From the NCBI RefSeq assembly GCF_900312815.1, contig NZ_OMPE01000005.1, positions 62,001-126,000 on the forward strand: 64,000 bases of DNA, written 5' to 3'. Each line of letters opens with the position of its first letter. The first letter of the stretch is position 1. The DNA is from Aquimarina sp. AU474. GTDB lineage: Bacteria; Bacteroidota; Bacteroidia; Flavobacteriales; Flavobacteriaceae. A model generated the notes under the pieces. It worked only from the letters and a program-made list of their open reading frames with translations, was not told the origin of the DNA and ran no database searches. Positions 43,589-52,706 of this stretch are shown one piece after another. The translations under genes were made by a program, and so were the position numbers.

Positions 43589-45541
43589 ATGGCTAAAGAC
43601 AATAAAAAAGTAGAACCTAATAAAAAACCAAAATTCAGTGCATATTGGATTTATGCAATTATAATTATTGGTTTTTTAGTGTTGAATTTCATGGGAGGAA
43701 GTGGATTAGGATCTGCTCCTACTACATCCCCATCAGAGTTTCAGGATTTTTTAAGTAATGGAGAAGTTGAAAAAGTAGTAATTATCAATCGCCGTAATGC
43801 AAAAGTTTTCCTTACTCCTGAAGCACGATCATTAGATAAGCACAAAATGAATAAGAGTAAGTCTATCTTACCTTCTAGTCCAAGCGACCCTGATTATCAG
43901 TTTGAGTTTGGAGATTTACAAAATTTCGAAAATAAAATTGCTTCTGTTAAAAAAGATAATGGAGTTGATACGCAAGTTATTTATGATACAGAAAGTAATG
44001 TTTGGAGTGAAATCTTTATTACATTATTACCATTTGCTCTTATTATTGGAGTTTGGATATTTATCATGAGAAGAATGAGCGGTGGTGCTGGTGGTGGTGC
44101 CGGAGGGCAAATTTTTAATATTGGTAAATCCAAAGCTAAACTCTTTGATCAAAATACTGAGGTAAAAGTATCTTTTGAAAATGTAGCTGGCCTTGAAGGA
44201 GCAAAAGAAGAAATACAAGAAATTGTTGATTTCCTTAAAAATCCAGAAAAATATACTTCGCTTGGAGGAAAAATACCTAAAGGTGCATTATTAGTAGGAC
44301 CTCCAGGAACAGGAAAAACATTGTTAGCTAAAGCTGTTGCCGGTGAAGCTAAAGTACCTTTCTTCTCTTTGTCGGGATCCGACTTTGTTGAAATGTTTGT
44401 AGGTGTAGGTGCTTCTAGAGTTAGAGATTTGTTTAAACAAGCAAAAGAAAAATCTCCTGCTATAATCTTTATTGATGAAATCGATGCAATTGGTAGGGCT
44501 CGTGGTAAAAGTAATTTCTCTGGTTCTAACGACGAAAGAGAAAATACACTTAACCAACTCTTAACTGAGATGGATGGTTTTGGAACCAATACTAATGTAA
44601 TTGTCATTGCTGCAACGAATAGAGCAGATGTTCTGGACAAAGCATTAATGCGTGCTGGTCGATTTGATCGCCAAATTTATGTAGATCTACCAGACGTAAG
44701 AGAGCGTAAAGAAATTTTTGAAGTTCATTTAAGACCTCTTAAAAAAGTAGAAAACGAATTAGATACAGAATTCTTAGCAAAACAAACTCCAGGATTTTCT
44801 GGTGCTGATATTGCGAATGTATGTAATGAAGCGGCCTTGATTGCTGCTAGAAAAGGGAATAAAGCTGTTGGTAAACAAGATTTCTTAGATGCAGTAGATA
44901 GAATCGTAGGTGGACTTGAAAAGAAAAACAAGATTATTACTCCTGCAGAAAAACGAGCTATTGCTTTTCATGAAGCTGGTCATGCAACTGTAAGTTGGAT
45001 GCTAGAACATGCTGCACCTTTGGTAAAAGTTACTATCGTACCAAGAGGGCAATCCTTAGGAGCTGCCTGGTATCTTCCTGAAGAGAGGTTGATTGTTAGA
45101 CCGAATCAAATGTTAGATGAGATGTGTGCTGCTTTAGGAGGGCGTGCTGCAGAAAAGGTAATATTTGATGAAATTTCTACAGGAGCACTAAGTGATCTTG
45201 AAAAAGTTACTAAACAAGCAAGAGCAATGGTAACCATATATGGTCTAAATGATAAGGTAGGGAATTTAACCTATTATGACTCTTCTGGGCAAAGTGAATA
45301 TAATTTTGCAAAACCATATAGTGAGCAAACCAGTGAATTAATCGATAAAGAAATCTCGAATATAATCGAAACACAATATCAAAGAGCTATTGATTTATTA
45401 GAAAAACACAAGGATAAGCTTACAGAACTTGCTGAAGTATTATTAGAAAAAGAAGTTATTTTTAAAGATAATTTAGAAAAGATATTCGGCGAAAGACCTT
45501 TTGGAAAAAAAGAAGAGGAAATAATCATCGAACCTTCATAA
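43589..45541 (+). CDS. ftsH: ATP-dependent zinc metalloprotease FtsH
   Basis: This 650-residue membrane protease degrades unassembled or regulated membrane and cytoplasmic proteins. It has a first membrane helix at about 18-34, a second at about 143-160, AAA Walker A GPPGTGKT (237-244), Walker B IIFIDEIDA (292-300), the second region of homology with AATNRAD, and the zinc motif HEAGH (461-465). Length is normal. Downstream of rsfS and followed by a terminator, it is probably the last gene of that unit. Confidence 0.97.
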   Translation: MAKDNKKVEPNKKPKFSAYWIYAIIIIGFLVLNFMGGSGLGSAPTTSPSEFQDFLSNGEVEKVVIINRRNAKVFLTPEARSLDKHKMNKSKSILPSSPSDPDYQFEFGDLQNFENKIASVKKDNGVDTQVIYDTESNVWSEIFITLLPFALIIGVWIFIMRRMSGGAGGGAGGQIFNIGKSKAKLFDQNTEVKVSFENVAGLEGAKEEIQEIVDFLKNPEKYTSLGGKIPKGALLVGPPGTGKTLLAKAVAGEAKVPFFSLSGSDFVEMFVGVGASRVRDLFKQAKEKSPAIIFIDEIDAIGRARGKSNFSGSNDERENTLNQLLTEMDGFGTNTNVIVIAATNRADVLDKALMRAGRFDRQIYVDLPDVRERKEIFEVHLRPLKKVENELDTEFLAKQTPGFSGADIANVCNEAALIAARKGNKAVGKQDFLDAVDRIVGGLEKKNKIITPAEKRAIAFHEAGHATVSWMLEHAAPLVKVTIVPRGQSLGAAWYLPEERLIVRPNQMLDEMCAALGGRAAEKVIFDEISTGALSDLEKVTKQARAMVTIYGLNDKVGNLTYYDSSGQSEYNFAKPYSEQTSELIDKEISNIIETQYQRAIDLLEKHKDKLTELAEVLLEKEVIFKDNLEKIFGERPFGKKEEEIIIEPS

Positions 45542-45566
45542 AAAATTTATTTTTACTTGTAAATTG

Positions 45567-45608
45567 AAAAATCTTAACCTGACAGAAAATTAGGTTAAGA
45601 TTTTTTTT
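45567..45608 (+). terminator. Terminator after ftsH
   Basis: AAAAATCTTAACCT (45567-45580) pairs perfectly with AGGTTAAGATTTTT (45592-45605) around an 11-base loop, with a T run into 45608. The T run merges with the -7 box of the next gene. Confidence 0.9.
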
Positions 45609-45615
45609 ATCTTTG
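45608..45615 (+). promoter_or_regulatory. -7 box for the LUD protein unit
   Basis: TATCTTTG matches TAnnTTTG and begins at the last base of the ftsH terminator T-run. The LUD gene starts 42 bases downstream. Confidence 0.5.
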
Positions 45616-45657
45616 AAGATAGTGTAAAATTGTAATTCCCCAAGCGTAACATAAAAA

Positions 45658-46269
45658 ATGAGTCTATTTAGAAGATTATTTTCCTCAAAATCTAAATCAG
45701 ACCAAAAGAGTAAGGAGCGTCACATCGACGATCGTAGTAAGTACATGCCAGAAATCGATCTACCAATCGATGAAAGTTTCATGATGAATTTCAAAAGAAA
45801 CGGAGGCAAGTTTCTGTACTGCGATAACGATAATGAAGTTTTAGACTCTTTTGACAAGATTCTATTGGAAAATGATTGGTACGAAAAACAGGTCTGTTGT
45901 TTTGATATTGGCTTAGAACATAAGTTCTCTGACTTTAACTTGGAATACGTAAAAAACTCAACAGCTTCCTTCTTTTTTGCAACCTGCGAATATTTAATAG
46001 CCGACAGCGGATCTATATTAGTCTCCTCAAATCAACTTAGAGAAAAAAAACTTACCGAGTTACCAGATAATTTTGTGATTTTAGCAGCTACTAGTCAATT
46101 AGTTAAAAGTATTGGCGAAGGTTTAAAGGGAATTAAAGAAAAAAACAAAAACGCTATCCCTTCTAATATTACAACCATTAAAGATTTCGAGCCGCAAAAA
46201 GAAAAGGATTTCTTAAGCTATGGAAGTAGTTCAAAAAATCTATATTTGCTGCTGCTGGAAGATTTATAA
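45658..46269 (+). CDS. LUD domain protein (LutC/YkgG-like)
   Basis: The 203-residue protein has an N-terminal 60-residue basic extension and a LUD domain: FATCEYLIADSGSILVSSNQ is the strongest signature, with an LPDNFVILAATSQLV segment after it. LUD proteins are usually linked to lactate utilisation, but no LutA or LutB is nearby, and this branch is common in Bacteroidota directly upstream of cdsA. It ends two bases before cdsA begins and is probably in one unit with it. Function is not known. Confidence 0.8.
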   Translation: MSLFRRLFSSKSKSDQKSKERHIDDRSKYMPEIDLPIDESFMMNFKRNGGKFLYCDNDNEVLDSFDKILLENDWYEKQVCCFDIGLEHKFSDFNLEYVKNSTASFFFATCEYLIADSGSILVSSNQLREKKLTELPDNFVILAATSQLVKSIGEGLKGIKEKNKNAIPSNITTIKDFEPQKEKDFLSYGSSSKNLYLLLLEDL

Positions 46270-46270
46270 T

Positions 46271-47074
46271 ATGAAAGAACTGCTCACAAGGTCTTTATCG
46301 GGGTTTTTATACGTTTCAATATTACTAGTATCAATATTTGTTTCTAAGTATACATTTATCGGAATATTTTTCCTTTTCGGAATGATTTCCATTTATGAAT
46401 TTCAAAAATTAATCAATCTTAAAAACAAAAGACTTTACTTAATATTTATTTTTATTTTTATTCTATTAAACGTGTTTCAAGGTCAACTTTACCTAACCAT
46501 TCCGGTCCTTGTACTTACATTAATTACAGAATTATTTTTGATAAAAGACTTAGTTACTATTCGAATTATCCCAATGTTCGAAAAACGAAAATACGGAACA
46601 AGTATTTTTTATCTAATTACCTCTATTACCTTTTTAACATTGGCTCCCATGTATTCTGGAGAGTACGAACCTTTAATTATAGCCGGTGCTTTTATAATCA
46701 CATGGGCAAATGATACTTTTGCTTATCTTGTTGGAAAAAACTTTGGTAAACATAAATTACTAGAACGAATATCTCCCAAAAAAACTATAGAAGGTTTTAT
46801 AGGTGGTTTTGTTTTTTCTCTTCTTACCGGATACCTAATCGCAATATTATCGAATACTTTATCATTAACAATTTGGTTGATTATAAGTATAATTATGAGT
46901 ATTTTTGGTACCCTAGGAGATTTAATACAATCAAAGTTTAAAAGACAAGCAGGCGTTAAGGACAGTGGCACAATAATGCCTGGACACGGGGGCATCTATG
47001 ACCGTTTGGATAGTGTTATATTTGCAAGCCCATTTTTATATGCATTTTTACAAATTTTGAAATATGTTTCATAA
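46271..47074 (+). CDS. cdsA: Phosphatidate cytidylyltransferase
   Basis: CdsA makes CDP-diacylglycerol from phosphatidate and CTP. The 267-residue integral membrane protein has about eight helices and the family signature KFKRQAGVKDSG then PGHGGIYDRLDS near the C-terminus, carrying the essential Lys/Asp/Arg residues. The start ATG 46271 lies one base after the LUD stop codon; a longer frame starts inside that gene and was rejected. It overlaps psd by 11 bases. Upstream part of the phospholipid cluster. Confidence 0.93.
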   Translation: MKELLTRSLSGFLYVSILLVSIFVSKYTFIGIFFLFGMISIYEFQKLINLKNKRLYLIFIFIFILLNVFQGQLYLTIPVLVLTLITELFLIKDLVTIRIIPMFEKRKYGTSIFYLITSITFLTLAPMYSGEYEPLIIAGAFIITWANDTFAYLVGKNFGKHKLLERISPKKTIEGFIGGFVFSLLTGYLIAILSNTLSLTIWLIISIIMSIFGTLGDLIQSKFKRQAGVKDSGTIMPGHGGIYDRLDSVIFASPFLYAFLQILKYVS

Positions 47075-47711
47075 AGAAGGATACAAGATAATATCAGTAA
47101 CATTAGTTCTATTTTTAGGAATCAACGTTGCATCATACGTTGCCATTCAAAATAATGAATGGCAGATAGCTGTGTTTGTATTAACTCTAGCTTTTCTTAT
47201 TTTGATATTACAATTTTTTAGGAATCCTAAAAGAAAAACTAATATAAACGACAATACTGTGGTTGCCCCTGTAGATGGCAAAGTAGTCGTTATTGAGGAG
47301 GTTTTTGAAAAAGAACATTTTAACGATAAAAGGTTACAGGTATCGGTATTCATGTCTCCTATAAATGTTCATGTCACCAGACACCCTATTAATGGCGAAG
47401 TAATTTTTAGTAAGTATCATCCAGGAAAATACCTAGTTGCCTGGCACCCAAAAGCTTCTGAAGAGAACGAGAGAACAACAGTGGTTGTAAAAAATAACCT
47501 TATAGAAGTTTTGTATCGCCAAATCGCTGGTGCGCTTGCAAAAAGAATTGTAAACTACGCCACAGAAGGTGAGAAAGTAACGCAGGGATCTGATAGCGGA
47601 TTCATAAAATTTGGTTCTAGAGTTGATGTGTTTTTACCATTGGGAACCGAATTAAATGTAACTTTAAATCAAAAAGTTAAAGGTGGTGAGAGTGTTATTG
47701 CTAATCTTTAG
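47064..47711 (+). CDS. psd: Phosphatidylserine decarboxylase (short form)
   Basis: Psd converts phosphatidylserine to phosphatidylethanolamine. The 215-residue protein has two N-terminal membrane segments, VVAPVDGKVVVIEEV, SVFMSPINVHVTRHPINGEV and the self-cleavage site FGS in IKFGSRVDVFLP, where the Ser becomes the pyruvoyl group. This is the short archaetidylserine-decarboxylase-like form found in Bacteroidota rather than the longer proteobacterial one. It overlaps cdsA and is followed by the ACBP gene after two bases. Confidence 0.93.
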   Translation: MFHKEGYKIISVTLVLFLGINVASYVAIQNNEWQIAVFVLTLAFLILILQFFRNPKRKTNINDNTVVAPVDGKVVVIEEVFEKEHFNDKRLQVSVFMSPINVHVTRHPINGEVIFSKYHPGKYLVAWHPKASEENERTTVVVKNNLIEVLYRQIAGALAKRIVNYATEGEKVTQGSDSGFIKFGSRVDVFLPLGTELNVTLNQKVKGGESVIANL

Positions 47712-47713
47712 TC

Positions 47714-47980
47714 ATGACCGAAGAAGAATTAAATACTGCTTTTGATAAAGCATATGAGCGGGCCTGTAATACAAAAATGCAGTTTCCCCCAGATGTTATG
47801 CTTCACTTTTATGCATACTACAAACAAGCTACACACGCAGATGGCTTTTACACACCGTCAGGAAATAGTGAACTTAGAAATGCATTTAAACTAAATGCCC
47901 TTTTTCAAGTAAAAAACCTTTCGCAACAAGAAGCAAAAATAAAATACATCGATCTTGTAAATAAGCATATTACAGATTAA
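47714..47980 (+). CDS. Acyl-CoA-binding protein
   Basis: The 88-residue protein matches the ACBP four-helix family: EEELNTAFDKAYERA at the start, MLHFYAYYKQATHADGF with the conserved Tyr/Lys acyl-CoA contacts, and AKIKYIDLVNKH at the end. ACBPs carry and buffer long-chain acyl-CoA in the cytosol. Placement after cdsA and psd is consistent with a link to membrane lipid supply. ACBP genes are less common in bacteria than in eukaryotes but recur in Flavobacteriaceae. Confidence 0.88.
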   Translation: MTEEELNTAFDKAYERACNTKMQFPPDVMLHFYAYYKQATHADGFYTPSGNSELRNAFKLNALFQVKNLSQQEAKIKYIDLVNKHITD

Positions 47981-48011
47981 AAAAAGCCTTGATAAAATCA
48001 AGGCTTTTTTT
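47979..48011. terminator. Bidirectional terminator between ACBP and valS genes
   Basis: A perfect 15-base inverted repeat (47979-47993 with 47997-48011) has a GCC/GGC core with seven A on one side and seven T on the other. It also overlaps the last base pair of the ACBP stop codon, and serves both converging genes. Confidence 0.9.
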
Positions 48012-48034
48012 AATCATCAATCTATTTTGAAATT

Positions 48035-50668
48035 TTAATTTTGCAAACTTTCTAAACTTGATTTAAGAGTCATTATTTTAGCTTCTGCATCTGCTTCTTT
48101 CTTTCTCTCGTTGGCAATTACTTGCTCTGGAGCATTATTTACAAAACGTTCATTTTGCAATTTCTTTTGTACAGATTTCAGAAAGCCTTGAGTATAAGAC
48201 AATTCTTCGGTAAGTTTTTTTATTTCATCCTCTACGTTAATCGCTCCTAAAATAGGAATAAAATATTCATTAGATTTTACTCTAAAAGAAAGCGCTCCAT
48301 CAACTTTTTCTTGCACATAATCCAAAGAAGACATATTACCTAACTTAGAGATTACAGCATCAAAGCTGGTAGCTGATTTTTCATTATTAATAACTGATAA
48401 TTCGATAGTCTCTTTAAAAGAAATATTTTTTTCTTTTCGAATGGTTCTAATACCAGAAACGACTTCGGCCGCAATTTCAAATTCCTTAATTAATTTTTCA
48501 TTAATCGATTCCGGTTTTGGCCAAGCAGATACAATTAACGCTTCTTCTGGAGTTCGTTCTTTAATTTGTTGCCAAATTTCTTCGGATATAAAAGGTACAA
48601 AAGGGTGTAAAATTTTTAGGTTATCTTCCAGAATTGCAATCACTTCTTGAAACGTTTTAGCATCTATTGGACTGCCATAAGAAGGTTTAATCATTTCTAA
48701 AAGCCAGCTACAGAAATCATCCCAAATTAATTTGTAAGTAGTCATCAAGGCATCGCTGATACGATATTTGCTGTAATTATCCTCAAGATCTGCTAAAGCT
48801 TGTTGAAATTTTGACTTATACCATTGTATCGAAATAGCCGAAGCCTCAGGCTGATCTATATTTTTATCGACTTCCCACCCCAAAATAAGTCTAGAAGCAT
48901 TAAAAATTTTATTTACGAATGCACTACCTTGTTTACATAGATCCTCATCAAACATTAAATCATTTCCTGCAGGAGAACTTAACAACATTCCTACTCTTAT
49001 CCCATCAGCACCATAATGATCTATTAAATCAAGTGGGTCGGGAGAATTTCCTAACGATTTAGACATTTTACGGCGTTGTTTATCCCTAACAATACCAGTA
49101 AGGTAAACATTCGTAAAAGGTTTTTCTCTTTTATATTCATATCCAGCAATGATCATACGAGCCACCCAGAAAAACAAAATTTCAGGAGCTGTAACCAAAT
49201 CATTTGTTGGATAATAATAGTTGATTTCTTCATTATCTGGCTCCAAAATGCCATTAAATACACTCATAGGCCATAACCAAGACGAAAACCAAGTATCTAA
49301 AGCATCAGGATCTTGAGTAAGATCACTATCACTTAAGGCGCTATTTCCTGTTTTTTCTTTAGCCAACTCCAAAGCCTCCGCTCTACTTTCTGCTACTACA
49401 AAGTCTTCTTTTCCCTTACCATAAAAATAAGCAGGGATCTGATGCCCCCACCATAATTGACGTGAGATATTCCAATCTCTCACATTTTCCATCCAATGGC
49501 GATAGGTATTGATAAATTTTTCAGGAACTAGATTCACATCTTTATTTAGTACAGCATCTAAAGCTGGTTTAGCCAAATCTTCCATTTTCAAGAACCATTG
49601 ATCACTTAATTTTGGTTCTATTACTGCTTTAGTACGCTCACTAGTCCCCACTTTATTAAGGTGAGTCTCTATTTTTTCTAATGCGCCTATAGTTTCTAAT
49701 TCTTTTACAATCTCTTTACGAACTACGAAACGATCTTTACCTTCATAATGTAATCCGAAAGAATTTAAAGAAGCATCATCATTAAAAATATCTATAACTT
49801 CTAGCTTATGAGTATCTCCTATTATTTTATCATTAGGATCATGCGCAGGTGTTACTTTTAGACATCCTGTACCAAATTCTACATCTACATATTCATCTTC
49901 GATAATAGGAATTATCCTATTTGCTATAGGCACAATTGCTTTTTTACCTTTAAGATGTGTAAACCTTTCATCATTTGGGTTAATACATATAGCTGTATCC
50001 CCCATGATAGTTTCTGGTCGAGTAGTAGCAATGGTTAACGTATCATCACTTCCTTCTATTTTATACTTTAAATAGTATAAATTACCTTGTTTTTCTTCGT
50101 AAATAACTTCTTCATCAGAAAGTGTAGTTTTTGCTTGAGGATCCCAATTAACCATACGATACCCTCTATAAATCAGGCCTTTTTTATGTAAATCCACAAA
50201 GACCTTAATAACCGAAGCAGACAGATTGTCATCCATTGTAAAGGCCGTACGTTCCCAATCACAAGATGCTCCTAGCTTTTTAAGCTGTTCTAATATAATA
50301 CCACCATGTTTATGAGTCCACTCCCATGCATGTTCTAAAAATTCTTCTCTGGTTAAATCATTTTTATCTATGCCATTTTCTTTCAGTTTCGCCACTACTT
50401 TTGCTTCAGTTGCAATAGAGGCATGATCAGTCCCTGGCACCCAGCAGGCGTTATACCCCTTAAGACGAGCTCTACGAATAAGCACGTCTTGAATAGTGTT
50501 ATTAAGCATATGTCCCATATGCAAAACGCCAGTGACATTTGGTGGCGGAATAACAATTGTGTACGCTTCTCGTTCATCTACTTCAGAATGGAAGTAATTA
50601 TTCGTCATCCAGTAGTTATACCACTTCTCTTCTACTGATTTTGCATCGTATTTTGCAGCTAATGCCAT
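48035..50668 (-). CDS. valS: Valyl-tRNA synthetase
   Basis: ValS charges tRNA-Val. The 877-residue class I synthetase has the HIGH-type [14 protein letters not shown], the [12 protein letters not shown] motif, an editing domain between them, the anticodon-binding domain and the C-terminal coiled coil from about 810. ATG 50668 is chosen because it begins [16 protein letters not shown] at the expected N-terminus; the longer frame adds 11 unsupported codons. A TACTTTTG -7 box lies 30 bases upstream. Confidence 0.97.
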   Translation of the reverse strand: MALAAKYDAKSVEEKWYNYWMTNNYFHSEVDEREAYTIVIPPPNVTGVLHMGHMLNNTIQDVLIRRARLKGYNACWVPGTDHASIATEAKVVAKLKENGIDKNDLTREEFLEHAWEWTHKHGGIILEQLKKLGASCDWERTAFTMDDNLSASVIKVFVDLHKKGLIYRGYRMVNWDPQAKTTLSDEEVIYEEKQGNLYYLKYKIEGSDDTLTIATTRPETIMGDTAICINPNDERFTHLKGKKAIVPIANRIIPIIEDEYVDVEFGTGCLKVTPAHDPNDKIIGDTHKLEVIDIFNDDASLNSFGLHYEGKDRFVVRKEIVKELETIGALEKIETHLNKVGTSERTKAVIEPKLSDQWFLKMEDLAKPALDAVLNKDVNLVPEKFINTYRHWMENVRDWNISRQLWWGHQIPAYFYGKGKEDFVVAESRAEALELAKEKTGNSALSDSDLTQDPDALDTWFSSWLWPMSVFNGILEPDNEEINYYYPTNDLVTAPEILFFWVARMIIAGYEYKREKPFTNVYLTGIVRDKQRRKMSKSLGNSPDPLDLIDHYGADGIRVGMLLSSPAGNDLMFDEDLCKQGSAFVNKIFNASRLILGWEVDKNIDQPEASAISIQWYKSKFQQALADLEDNYSKYRISDALMTTYKLIWDDFCSWLLEMIKPSYGSPIDAKTFQEVIAILEDNLKILHPFVPFISEEIWQQIKERTPEEALIVSAWPKPESINEKLIKEFEIAAEVVSGIRTIRKEKNISFKETIELSVINNEKSATSFDAVISKLGNMSSLDYVQEKVDGALSFRVKSNEYFIPILGAINVEDEIKKLTEELSYTQGFLKSVQKKLQNERFVNNAPEQVIANERKKEADAEAKIMTLKSSLESLQN

Positions 50669-50698
50669 ACTTTGGTCCGATTTTTGGATTTTAAAGTG

Positions 50699-50706
50699 CA
50701 AAAGTA
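50699..50706 (-). promoter_or_regulatory. -7 box for valS
   Basis: On the minus strand TACTTTTG matches TAnnTTTG and lies 30 bases before the valS ATG. The divergent DUF1573 promoter is about 40 bases to the right. Confidence 0.5.
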
Positions 50707-50741
50707 ATTATTATATACGACAACTTGAAAGTCTTTTGCAA

Positions 50742-50773
50742 TTTTGAAGTTGGATAAAAAGTAACTACTTTTA
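50742..50773 (+). promoter_or_regulatory. Promoter for DUF1573 gene
   Basis: TTTTG at 50742-50746 and TACTTTTA at 50766-50773 are 19 bases apart, one base short of the full TAnnTTTG box. The gene starts 21 bases downstream. Confidence 0.55.
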
Positions 50774-50794
50774 CACATAACAAAAACCTACATT

Positions 50795-51196
50795 ATGAAA
50801 AAAGTAATGATGATTTTATTTATTAGTCTTTTAACAGTAAGCTTGAACGCTCAAGATACTGGTAAGGCGGAAATAAAATTTAAAACTGAAGTTGTTGATT
50901 ATGGTGAGATAGCCAAAGGCAGTGATGGTGTTCGACAATTCGAATTTACAAATACCGGAGATGCTCCTTTGATTATTTCTAGAGTGTACTCTAGTTGTGG
51001 TTGTACTATACCTAAAAAACCCGAAGGACCTGTTGCACCAGGAGAAAGTGGTATAATAGAGGTAAAATACGACACAAAAAGAGTAGGACCGATAAGAAAA
51101 ACCATAACTGTTTATTCTAATGCAGAAGAATCAACAAAAGCAATAAAAATTAAAGGAACTGTATTAGACAAAAGTGTTTTAGAAAAGAATGACTAA
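50795..51196 (+). CDS. DUF1573 secreted protein
   Basis: The 133-residue protein has a signal peptide (MKKVMMILFISLLTVSLNAQ) and a single immunoglobulin-like DUF1573 domain: FEFTNTGDAPLIISRVYSSCGC, then IPKKPEGPVAPGESGIIEV and the final IKIKGTV strand. DUF1573 proteins are widespread in Bacteroidota as secreted or periplasmic proteins of unknown exact role; the ASPM/SPD-2/Hydin-like fold usually mediates protein contacts. It has its own promoter and terminator. Confidence 0.93.
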   Translation: MKKVMMILFISLLTVSLNAQDTGKAEIKFKTEVVDYGEIAKGSDGVRQFEFTNTGDAPLIISRVYSSCGCTIPKKPEGPVAPGESGIIEVKYDTKRVGPIRKTITVYSNAEESTKAIKIKGTVLDKSVLEKND

Positions 51197-51217
51197 ACAT
51201 TATATAATGTTATTTAT

Positions 51218-51250
51218 AAAAGGATAGTTCATATGAACTATCCTTTTTTT
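51218..51250. terminator. Bidirectional terminator between DUF1573 and protease genes
   Basis: A perfect 30-base palindrome (51218-51247) has AAAAGG at one end and CCTTTT, extended by more T, at the other. The centre CATATG can open as a loop. It is two bases from the protease stop. Confidence 0.88.
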
Positions 51251-51252
51251 TA

Positions 51253-52602
51253 TTAGATTACTTTTTTAAGATAAAATTCGAATCGCATATCAACTCCGGC
51301 TCTTTTTATTTTTAACCTTATTTTTTTTCCTTCTTCAAAATAAAACAGGTCGTTAAGAGTTGACAATTTATATGTGTATGCTTTTCTACCATTAATTTCA
51401 AGAATAATATCTCCTTCTTGCAAACCAACTTCATCGGCGGGAGATCCTGATCTTACATCAGAAATTTCATATTTGGGCTGTAGAATAAAGTCATTGGTAA
51501 ATTGAACCGTTTTTTTGTTTACGATCTCATTTAAACCTATATAAAACCTATCCTTTTCATTATAATCCTTAGAAAAAACAAAACCTACATGTTGAATAGT
51601 TAAGCCACTCATATTATAATAAAAAGGTTTTTCAAAAAAACTATTGCGTTTAAAAGAGATTTTTTTGTTTGGGTAATCCATAATGATATTAAATCTCCTT
51701 AACACACCACCTCCAAGAGATCCTTGTCTATCATTTATCGAAATACCTTTTATATAAATAGAATCAGGAAAAGATGTAGTCACATCCTTTAACATAAAAT
51801 TACCTATATGCAATTCTTTTATTTTGGTTCTTGCCCCATAGATATCTCCATTAAATCCTTTTCCTAAAAAATCTCTAAACGAATTATCAGATACCTTAAT
51901 TCCTTTTTTTTGATTTTCGAACAACCACAGAGATGACCCTGATCCAGAATCTAAAAGAAGATTAATATCTATTAATCCTTTTTCCGATTTATATTTTGCT
52001 GAGAAAAAAGGTCTTTTATTCTGGTTTTTAAAATCCAATACTGTTTCATAACATTTTTTGCATTTCCTATATTTATAGGAATCAGGTTTGTTTATCTTAA
52101 TGACCTTTTTGATATAATTGATATCCAAAACAAAATCTTTAAAAAAATCATACCCTATAATACCGTGAACTGGAAAACCCATTCGAGGAGAAAAATTTAT
52201 AGATTCATCTAACACCAAATAAATAGTGTGTGCTGTACTAGTCGTTTTACCAATTTTCAATTCATTTTTCAAAGATTTTATAGCCTCTACGGGCTCATCA
52301 TCTCCTAAACCTCTCAAATAAATTTTGGATGCATTTTTAAGTTCTAATGATTTTTTATTATCTACACTAAAGATAATCGTAGATCCCACGCCAGTATCTA
52401 AAATAAAAGAAAGCTCTACACCATTAACAAAAACAGGAATAATAATTAAATTATTTGATAACTCAAATCTTATCTTATCCTTAGTTGTTCCGGCCGGTAA
52501 ATTGAAGTTTCCTTGCCCTAAAACGGTGTAGCTCGCAAGCAGAAAGAGTACTAACGCTTTACTTTTAAGAAAATGACAAAAATTCAATAGTAAAATCTTC
52601 AT
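51253..52602 (-). CDS. Secreted retropepsin-like aspartyl protease with PDZ domain
   Basis: The 449-residue protein has a signal peptide ending near Gln30. Two clan-AA aspartyl units are visible: FILDTGVGST (DTG at 69-71) and LLLDSGSGSSLW (DSG at 218-220), each with a GIIGYDFF or GGGVLRRF-type flap/partner segment. A PDZ domain covers about residues 370-449, with GSPADEVGLQEGDIILEING. Two half-sites in one chain and a PDZ domain fit a periplasmic or surface protease of the Bacteroidota type. Convergent with DUF1573. Confidence 0.88.
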   Translation of the reverse strand: MKILLLNFCHFLKSKALVLFLLASYTVLGQGNFNLPAGTTKDKIRFELSNNLIIIPVFVNGVELSFILDTGVGSTIIFSVDNKKSLELKNASKIYLRGLGDDEPVEAIKSLKNELKIGKTTSTAHTIYLVLDESINFSPRMGFPVHGIIGYDFFKDFVLDINYIKKVIKINKPDSYKYRKCKKCYETVLDFKNQNKRPFFSAKYKSEKGLIDINLLLDSGSGSSLWLFENQKKGIKVSDNSFRDFLGKGFNGDIYGARTKIKELHIGNFMLKDVTTSFPDSIYIKGISINDRQGSLGGGVLRRFNIIMDYPNKKISFKRNSFFEKPFYYNMSGLTIQHVGFVFSKDYNEKDRFYIGLNEIVNKKTVQFTNDFILQPKYEISDVRSGSPADEVGLQEGDIILEINGRKAYTYKLSTLNDLFYFEEGKKIRLKIKRAGVDMRFEFYLKKVI

Positions 52603-52706
52603 TCCCCTAAATATAAAAAAATAGTTGAAAAATAGTTCCCAATATCTATCTAATTCTTAAATAATTTAAGAAATTTACCGCTATTTTATTTTTTAAATCA
52701 ACTCAA

